Shown here one piece after another: positions 38,308-44,806 of a stretch of DNA of 44,806 nt (position 1 is the stretch's first letter; each line of letters starts with the position of its first letter). A model generated the notes under the pieces. That model was not told the origin of the DNA. It worked only from the letters and a program-made list of their open reading frames with translations, and did not search any database. A program made the translations under genes and the position numbers. Origin of the DNA: Bacteroidales bacterium (GTDB taxonomy: Bacteria > Bacteroidota > Bacteroidia > Bacteroidales > JAIPAP01); contig JAIPAP010000018.1 in the NCBI GenBank assembly GCA_021740045.1, forward strand, positions 1 to 44,806, given 5' to 3'.

Positions 38308-40296
38308 CTATTTAACGGTCATCTTCCGGGTAATGGTTTCCTCACCGGATTTTATAGTATAGAAGTAAACGCCGGGTTTTAAGGTGTTTCCATCAATTTT
38401 AAAGCTATGATGACCATTTACAGTTCCGGCATCTTCGCTGTATACCACTTGTCCGGTAAGGCTGATAACCTTAACCTGGACCGGCATTGTTTCATCCGTA
38501 TGAATATCGATAGTGGTTGTTAAGCTAAATGGGTTCGGATAATTCTGTGAGACGTTTATGTCGCTTATCATCACAGGATCCTCATTAAAGCCAACTCCAT
38601 CAGGGAATTCGTGTTTGAAATCGGCTTCGGTCCAGGCAAAATCCTGTATGTACATGTAGGTTACCGGTTTGGCTGGGTCGCCCGGATCCATCGCTTCATA
38701 AGTAAACGGGATGGTGTACTTATTATCGTCCGTTAGCACATAATGCGGGGCTGCAAAGAAATAAGCCTGAAGCCATGCCATGGTATATTCGGTTACATCC
38801 ACAGTATCGGTATAAAGGTGACCGACCGGATCGATACCTACACACTGAATATCGGGCATATCGTTGTTTTCGCTCCATTCAGGATCGGTTTCCAGCCATG
38901 AAACAAATACTTTTTCACCATCCATCGTGGTGGATGCCTGTATGCGGTTATCTTCAGTATAGGTGGCATCACCGAATTCACCCCGCAAGCTGGGTACTTT
39001 TTTCAAATCGAGCGCAGTCCATGAATTGGCGCCATCGGTTGACCAGATATCAAAAGCTGCAAAGGTGTAAGGTTCGGTTACAATGGAAAAGGGATCGACA
39101 CCTGTAACTCCTACCATAACGGCAATGTGCGGGTTTCCGGAGTAATCAACCACCAGGTCGAAATCGAAGGCAGTGGTATAAAGGATCTCATCACGGCCGG
39201 GTACCGGGTCGAAAAGAGTAGCCAGTTGTTCATCGGTGAGGAATTGCTTTACACGTTCCAGGCCATCTTCTCCACCAAGTTGAATGCCACCCATATTTTC
39301 CCAGTCGTCGCCACCATTGGTGGTTTTATAAACAATGGGATAAACGGAACCTTCCGAAAATTCAACAGATCCGTCGTTGGATAAAACCACCATATAACCG
39401 GTTTGTCCGTCAGGGCCAAAAGCGATCTTCTCATTCATAATGTAATATAGATCGGGATCATCGATCACTTCACAATCTATCAGGTCGGCTTCGTAAATCA
39501 CATTGCCTTCTTCTTCATCGTAAATCCCTTTATTCACAATGAGGTTACTTGTATAGTCAAGGGTTCCTGAAGTCCAGTCATCGGCAGGGTCTACGGCCCA
39601 GGCAATGCCATCCTGGGTAACGGTAAATGCTTCAGGGATGTATTGATACATGCCTTCATCCAGGTTTGATGAACGGGTATGCTTGACGGTATCCTCAAAA
39701 TCGACCAGGTTGGCCATTCCAAAACCATAACCGCCCCATGTGTCATCACTGGAATTTGAACCGTCGAGTACGGGTCCGAAGAAGAACAGGTGTGCATTTG
39801 CCGGATCGAGATTTCCCAACGGATTATAGATTGCTCCGTGAGGGTACCGGATAGCATCAGAATTATAGCTGGGTCCCGGTTCGTTGGATTCATACACCAT
39901 AATGTTGTTTTCGAAGCTTTGTCCGCCATCCAGTGAAAGGTCCATAGCCAGGTTGCCCGAGTAAGTGTCCGCAGTCATGCGGTGGGTGTTGGTAACGGCA
40001 TTGAGGTTGTCATCCACCCAAAGGATGGTTTTTTGACCGCCGCCATATCCATAGCTGTAAGCATTGGCCGAAGCCCCGATCTCAAAAATGTTCAGGTCTT
40101 TTGAACCCTTTGTTGTTTCGGGAACGGCATGGTCCGAAGTGGTGATCGGAGCAGGTTTACTCACGGATTCAATGGCTACTGCCTTTTTTGGGTGATGAAC
40201 TGCAGATTCAAGGCCATTGCGGAGTGTTTGGTTTTGCTGAGCATAAAGCGCTGTAGACAGCAAAAGTGTGAGCGCTACTAGTACATAATTTTTCAT
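38308..40296 (-). CDS. T9SS type A sorting domain protein, subfamily B (close paralogue of 36095..38077)
   Basis: Near collinear with the neighbour: YGYGGGQKTILWVDDNLNAVTNTHRMTADTYSGNLAMDLSLDGGQSFENNIMVYESNEPGPSYN; NYPNPFSLTTTIDI...TRKMTVK. Confidence 0.85.
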   Translation of the reverse strand: MKNYVLVALTLLLSTALYAQQNQTLRNGLESAVHHPKKAVAIESVSKPAPITTSDHAVPETTKGSKDLNIFEIGASANAYSYGYGGGQKTILWVDDNLNAVTNTHRMTADTYSGNLAMDLSLDGGQSFENNIMVYESNEPGPSYNSDAIRYPHGAIYNPLGNLDPANAHLFFFGPVLDGSNSSDDTWGGYGFGMANLVDFEDTVKHTRSSNLDEGMYQYIPEAFTVTQDGIAWAVDPADDWTSGTLDYTSNLIVNKGIYDEEEGNVIYEADLIDCEVIDDPDLYYIMNEKIAFGPDGQTGYMVVLSNDGSVEFSEGSVYPIVYKTTNGGDDWENMGGIQLGGEDGLERVKQFLTDEQLATLFDPVPGRDEILYTTAFDFDLVVDYSGNPHIAVMVGVTGVDPFSIVTEPYTFAAFDIWSTDGANSWTALDLKKVPSLRGEFGDATYTEDNRIQASTTMDGEKVFVSWLETDPEWSENNDMPDIQCVGIDPVGHLYTDTVDVTEYTMAWLQAYFFAAPHYVLTDDNKYTIPFTYEAMDPGDPAKPVTYMYIQDFAWTEADFKHEFPDGVGFNEDPVMISDINVSQNYPNPFSLTTTIDIHTDETMPVQVKVISLTGQVVYSEDAGTVNGHHSFKIDGNTLKPGVYFYTIKSGEETITRKMTVK

Positions 40297-40560
40297 TTAA
40301 CGTCGTTTTAGATTTAAAGTAGATTGATTAGCTGGTGCTAAAATAGGCCGATTCCGCGAAATATGCTAATTTTTTGCATATAAATTTCCTGCATGAGCTA
40401 ATAAACCACTAGCGACCGGAAAATTTCCTGCCTGGAATCTCCTTCGGGTTGCAGCTCCTTTTTTATAACTCAGGCACTGTAACCTCGATTATTTGGTTTA
40501 TTACGAACATTATGAAGCTATCCATAAGGACCTCGCAAGGGAGAAGCCACTGAAAAAGAA

Positions 40561-40589
40561 AAAACCCCTCGCTTGATGGGAGGGGTTTT
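40561..40589 (-). terminator. Hairpin terminator downstream of T9SS protein gene 4
   Basis: AAAACCCCTC...GAGGGGTTTT. Confidence 0.85.
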
Positions 40590-40648
40590 TCAATATGTAT
40601 CCGGCTACTTAAAAGCAGAAACCGGGATTGTATGCAAGCCTGCTTAAT

Positions 40649-42511
40649 CTATCTTACCGTCATCTTTTTGGTAAGGGTTTGATTACCGGCTTCGATGCTA
40701 TAAAAGTAGATGCCTGACGAAAGCTCCGAACCATCGATGGTAAACTGATGTGTATTGTTTACCTTGCCGGCATCCTGCGAGTAGATCAATTGACCGGTAA
40801 TGGAGTATACATTCAGCTTCACATTCACAGGTTTGGTGGTATTCACCATAATGATGGAATTATCCATAAACGGATTGGGCTGATTCTGGCTTACCCTGAT
40901 AGCCGGTTCTGCCGCCTGTGGATCATCCATGCCGATGATCTCCGACTTTTGTATCTTGCCGTAAATAATGCGGTTTTCAACATAGGGATGCTCATCATCC
41001 AATGCCACACCCGGGTGCTCATCGGCCTGATAGAAATAATGGAAATAATCACCGGAGCGGGATGTTAACTGGGGATAAATGGTTTCATCGAAGCTATGTG
41101 CCACAAAGAATGCGATCATATCGGTGAATGATCCCCAGGTTAAACCACCGTCGGGAGAGGAACGAGCCCATACATGTTTATAGGTGTTTGTTCCGTTGTC
41201 AAAGCCCTCGGTGGTGGAAGCATACATGACTAATATCTTTCCCTCGGCATCCACGCTGATCGTTGGCATGGTTGATAGCCCTATGGATCGATAGTGGATA
41301 ATCTCATCCTCCAGGTCCATTTCGCCGTTGCCGTTTACATCCTGGTACCAGCCAATAAGGTTTTCATTTTCGACCAGTTCCGAATCAGGGTGGCCATAGG
41401 GATCGAGGGCATGAAGATTATCGGAAAAAGTTTCCATATCTTCATTCCAATAACCGATGCCATCAACAAAGGGGAAAAAAGTATAAGTGGTTCCGGTTTC
41501 AGCATGCAGTACCCGGTTAATACCGAAAACAACATGGGCTTTTCCGTTTTTATCCAATGTTATATTGGCTGAATTATCAACACAATAGAAGGTATCCGTT
41601 ATTGTTTCATCAAACTTAAAGAAGGGATAAGGATGCTCCCATATCACGGTTTTTTCCCAGGTGCTGCCATTGTCGGTTGATTTCATCATAAACATATCGT
41701 GCCATGCACTTGCAACCAAGAATGCAATGGCGCCACCGTTGGGTTGTGCCCATACGTAATCATCGGCTGAAATTTCTGTGTAATAATCTTCACCCAAGCC
41801 ATCGAGAATGATGTTATCATCCAGCCAGGTTTCACCGCCATCTTCCGAACGTGAATATAACAGTGCCGTTGGCTGACCTTCGTAGGGCTCATATGAGTTG
41901 GCTATAATATGCACCCACATATTGTTTTCACCGGAAGTAGATACCCGGGGCCAGGTTAATAAGGGTGCTTCATCGGGCCCCATAAAAGTTTGGTGGCTCC
42001 ATTCGCCGGTTCCCTTTTCAGGGCGGGTTGCAATGTTAAGTCCTTCGGCAAGATGAGCTACAACCATTTCACCGTTCTCACCCCAAGGGGCATAACTGGG
42101 CCAGCCAACACGATCGTCCTCTATACGTTCGGTAGGCATGGGACCCCAGGATGTTCCATCATGGTAATTGTAACCGGTGCCACGGTCAGGGCAGCTTGGC
42201 GGATTTTCCATTCCTCTTGTCCAAGTGGCAGCAAGCGTTCCATCAGCGTGCATGTAAAAACGGTTTTGTAGCGTTGAGTTGGTTTGCAGGTCATAAACGG
42301 TATTACCAATGGTGTCCTCAGTTGGAGCTAATACGGGGCGGTACTTGGTAAGATCGACAGGATTATCGAAGTTGTTGCCGTCTTTTACCGGCGCCTTGTA
42401 CTCAACTTTCACGCCGTAATCCTTGTGAGGTGCAGTGATTTGAGATGCACGCTGACCGTATAAATACAGGCCAAATACCAGCATCAATGTTAACAGTAGT
42501 ACTCTTTTCAT
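40649..42511 (-). CDS. T9SS type A sorting domain protein, Asp-box propeller-like, subfamily A
   Basis: SEDGGETWLDD, STDNGSTWEKT, SPDGGLTWGSF; QPNPFMDNSIIMV...GIYFYSIEAGNQTLTKKMTVR. Confidence 0.85.
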   Translation of the reverse strand: MKRVLLLTLMLVFGLYLYGQRASQITAPHKDYGVKVEYKAPVKDGNNFDNPVDLTKYRPVLAPTEDTIGNTVYDLQTNSTLQNRFYMHADGTLAATWTRGMENPPSCPDRGTGYNYHDGTSWGPMPTERIEDDRVGWPSYAPWGENGEMVVAHLAEGLNIATRPEKGTGEWSHQTFMGPDEAPLLTWPRVSTSGENNMWVHIIANSYEPYEGQPTALLYSRSEDGGETWLDDNIILDGLGEDYYTEISADDYVWAQPNGGAIAFLVASAWHDMFMMKSTDNGSTWEKTVIWEHPYPFFKFDETITDTFYCVDNSANITLDKNGKAHVVFGINRVLHAETGTTYTFFPFVDGIGYWNEDMETFSDNLHALDPYGHPDSELVENENLIGWYQDVNGNGEMDLEDEIIHYRSIGLSTMPTISVDAEGKILVMYASTTEGFDNGTNTYKHVWARSSPDGGLTWGSFTDMIAFFVAHSFDETIYPQLTSRSGDYFHYFYQADEHPGVALDDEHPYVENRIIYGKIQKSEIIGMDDPQAAEPAIRVSQNQPNPFMDNSIIMVNTTKPVNVKLNVYSITGQLIYSQDAGKVNNTHQFTIDGSELSSGIYFYSIEAGNQTLTKKMTVR

Positions 42512-42552
42512 AACGCTTAAATTTTAATGAATAATTGGTTAACTAGATTGAT

Positions 42553-44418
42553 TTATTGAATGATCATTTTTTTGGTTATCACACGATTGTTTGTAATAAT
42601 GCGGTAAAGATAGGAGCCCGGTTTCAGGTCAGCAGCCTCTAAATTGAGTGTATAATCTCCTTTTACTACACCAAGGTTTTGAGATCTTACCAGTTTTCCG
42701 GCAAGGTCATACATTTCAAAAAGCATATGGGAGCTTTCAGCGGAGGAAATTTTGATTGTTGTTTCGCGGGTAAACGGATTGGGTTGGTTTTGAGAAACCA
42801 CCAAATCATTAGTCCTGTTTACAGGATTAGTTATTCCAACGATATCCGCTTTGGGAATTCGGGAGTGATAAATGCGGTTTTCCACCCATTCATGCTGGTC
42901 GTCCAAGGCTATTCCGGGCATTTCATCGGCCTGGTAGATGAGGTGAACATCTGTTTCGGTGGTGTTTTGTGCAGCCACCGGGTAAACACATTCATCAAAG
43001 GTATGGATGGGATTGATGGTGATGTCGTGAAACTCACCCCAGCTCAGGCCGTTATCGGGGGATGTGCGGGCCCAGAGGTGCTTATAATTATTCACACCGT
43101 TATCGTATCCTTCGGTGGTTGAACTGTAAAACACAAATACTTTCCCTTGCTCATCAATGGTAATGGTCGGCATGGTTGACAGGCCCAATTCACGGTAATA
43201 GATCAAATCATCGAGCAGGTCCATTTGGCCGTTGCCATTCACATCCTGATACCAGCCAATGAGGTTTTCATTTTCAACCAGTTCCGAATCCGGGTGTCCA
43301 TAGGGATCGAGGGTGTGAATATTATCGGAGAAGGTCTCCATATCTTCATTCCAATACCCAATGCCATCAACATAAGGAAAGAGGAAATATTCGGTTCCGG
43401 GTTCACTGTGCAATACCCTGTTGATTCCGAAAACAACATGAGCTTTTCCATTTTTGTCGAGGGTAATGCTGGCCGAATTATCAACGCAATAAAAGGTATC
43501 GGTAATGGTTTCCTCCCATTCAAAGAAGGGGTAGGGATGTTCCCATATTACGGTTTTTTCCCAGGTTTCACCGTTGTCGGTCGATTTCATCATAAACATA
43601 TCGTGCCAGGCGTCGGCGCACAGGAAAGCTATGTTTCCGTTACGAGGCTCTGCCCACACGTATTCATCGGCAGAAATGCTGTTGTAATAATCCGGGCCTG
43701 TTCCGTCGAGCAATTCATTTTCAATGTCCCATGTTTCACCGCCGTCGGTGGAACGCGAATAAAGCATGGCGCCATCCATGCCTTCATAGGGTGTTCCACC
43801 GTTCCCTTCGGGAAGGGTTGTAGCCAGTACATGTACCGAATTACCATCGGTTGCCATGCGTGACCAGGCCAATACATGTTCATCGCTTGGGTTTTCGAAA
43901 GTGAATTCGTTCCATTCGCCACTGCCTTTGGCTTCGCGGGTAAGATACACCAGGTTATTGGTAAAATCATGGCTAAACACGATCTCGCCGTTTTCTCCCA
44001 GGGGAGCATATGAAGGCCATCCGGTTCTTACCGATTCCAGGCGCTCTTCGGGCTGAGGGCCCCAGGCAGTGCCGTCATAAAAGTTATAGCCGGTGCCCCG
44101 GTCGGGGAAGGTGGGTGGCGATTCAACGCCCATGGTCCAAACAGCCCCCATAGTACCATCGGCATAAACATGGAAACGATTGGCCAGCAAGGTGTTGCTT
44201 TGCAGGTCGTACCAGGTTTTCCCGATCACGGTTTCCTCGGGGGCTGCACCATGCTGATACATATCAAAAGCAGTGGCGCTATTGGTACTCACATCTATAA
44301 AAGGTTGATGAACTGCCTTTACGGCAATGTCTTTATGGGATTCGGTTAGTTGGGGATTTTGCTGCCCAAAGCACCACAGGGTGGCGACAAGGAGCATTGT
44401 TATTAAAATTGGTCTCAT
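42553..44418 (-). CDS. T9SS type A sorting domain protein, Asp-box propeller-like, subfamily A
   Basis: STDGGETWDIE, STDNGETWEKT, SPDNGLSWGEF; QPNPFTRETTIKI...GSYLYRIITNNRVITKKMIIQ. Confidence 0.85.
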   Translation of the reverse strand: MRPILITMLLVATLWCFGQQNPQLTESHKDIAVKAVHQPFIDVSTNSATAFDMYQHGAAPEETVIGKTWYDLQSNTLLANRFHVYADGTMGAVWTMGVESPPTFPDRGTGYNFYDGTAWGPQPEERLESVRTGWPSYAPLGENGEIVFSHDFTNNLVYLTREAKGSGEWNEFTFENPSDEHVLAWSRMATDGNSVHVLATTLPEGNGGTPYEGMDGAMLYSRSTDGGETWDIENELLDGTGPDYYNSISADEYVWAEPRNGNIAFLCADAWHDMFMMKSTDNGETWEKTVIWEHPYPFFEWEETITDTFYCVDNSASITLDKNGKAHVVFGINRVLHSEPGTEYFLFPYVDGIGYWNEDMETFSDNIHTLDPYGHPDSELVENENLIGWYQDVNGNGQMDLLDDLIYYRELGLSTMPTITIDEQGKVFVFYSSTTEGYDNGVNNYKHLWARTSPDNGLSWGEFHDITINPIHTFDECVYPVAAQNTTETDVHLIYQADEMPGIALDDQHEWVENRIYHSRIPKADIVGITNPVNRTNDLVVSQNQPNPFTRETTIKISSAESSHMLFEMYDLAGKLVRSQNLGVVKGDYTLNLEAADLKPGSYLYRIITNNRVITKKMIIQ

Positions 44419-44582
44419 GTTTTAAGGATTTTGGGTTTCGTTAACAAATATATAAAATAATCAACTATACCTCATTTGATTATTGAATTTGTTGGCGCTT
44501 GTTATGAATTTTTCCTGTTCCGTTTATTCAAATACATAATCTTTATCATTGGTGTCCGGTAAACATCTAGGAGATTCCCTGC

Positions 44583-44599
44583 CCTCGCCTGAGGCGAGG
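44583..44599. repeat. Intergenic GC-rich hairpin CCTCGCC-TGA-GGCGAGG
   Basis: Perfect 7-bp stem; flanked by agattccctgcc and ctcgctccgctaccaatgacaa. Confidence 0.65.
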
Positions 44600-44729
44600 C
44601 AGACAGGCTCGCTCCGCTACCAATGACAAGTTTTTACTGGATGCTGATTGTAAAATGGTTATCAATTATTCCCGATAAAGTGGGCTAGGTAAAAATGTAA
44701 AGGTGACTGCATTACGACGGAGATTCCAG

Positions 44730-44745
44730 CCTGCCGGCTGGCAGG
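44730..44745. repeat. Intergenic GC-rich hairpin CCTGCC-GGCT-GGCAGG
   Basis: Perfect 6-bp stem; flanked by gagattccag and aatgacaatc, like the 44583 element. Confidence 0.65.
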
Positions 44746-44806
44746 TCTCAGTCGCCTCCTAACGTCGGCTCCATCGAAATGACAATCATGGTTTTAAAAG
44801 ATGGTG

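Noticed and set aside
40330-40560. 230-bp intergenic region upstream of the 38308..40296 gene as a possible ncRNA or pseudogene
   Set aside because: No ORF, no convincing strong stem-loop beyond the 40561 terminator; not enough evidence without comparative data.
43225-43863. 212-aa plus-strand ORF antisense to the 42553..44418 T9SS gene
   Set aside because: The minus-strand frame has a signal peptide, repeats conserved among paralogues and a sorting domain; the antisense ORF has no recognisable motif and parallels similar shadow ORFs in the paralogues.
1-44806. CRISPR array, rRNA or tRNA genes, phage or insertion-sequence transposase
   Set aside because: No regularly spaced direct repeats, cloverleaf-like segments, or transposase/integrase motifs were seen by eye; a tRNAscan/Infernal run would be decisive.

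Overview
The window is 44.8 kb of Bacteroidota-type chromosome (T9SS type A sorting tails, SusC/BtuB-like TonB receptors, TAnnTTTG-like -7 boxes). From left to right it holds: (i) a housekeeping/metabolic block with a truncated alr, an M20 amidohydrolase, a GNAT protein, a Na+/solute symporter with a MarR regulator, a DUF255/YyaL protein, a ClC-CBS channel, exonuclease III and an OmpA-like protein; (ii) a right-handed beta-helix protein with a duplicated C-terminal module and an apparently orphaned antitoxin; (iii) radA-rfaE2-flippase-panD-panC; (iv) a metal-homeostasis region with a DtxR/MntR-type regulator, an outer-membrane barrel, a TroABCD-like ABC importer whose two permeases both carry C-terminal winged-helix-like tails, and a flavodoxin; (v) a candidate haem/metal acquisition operon with a small His-rich protein, a T9SS-secreted HmuY-like protein, a TonB receptor and a second HmuY-like lipoprotein, behind a leader with a perfect 13-bp hairpin; (vi) an M28-PDZ peptidase; (vii) a ccmBCDE cluster whose CcmE has a CxxxY haem-binding motif and whose ccmD was missed by the ORF track; (viii) a tandem array of five large T9SS-secreted Asp-box/beta-propeller-like paralogues in two subfamilies. 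The most interesting candidates are the two-HmuY/TonB operon with its structured leader, the five-gene T9SS array with embedded EF-hand-like loops, and the CxxxY ccm cluster. All functional assignments come from reading motifs by eye; no database search was run.
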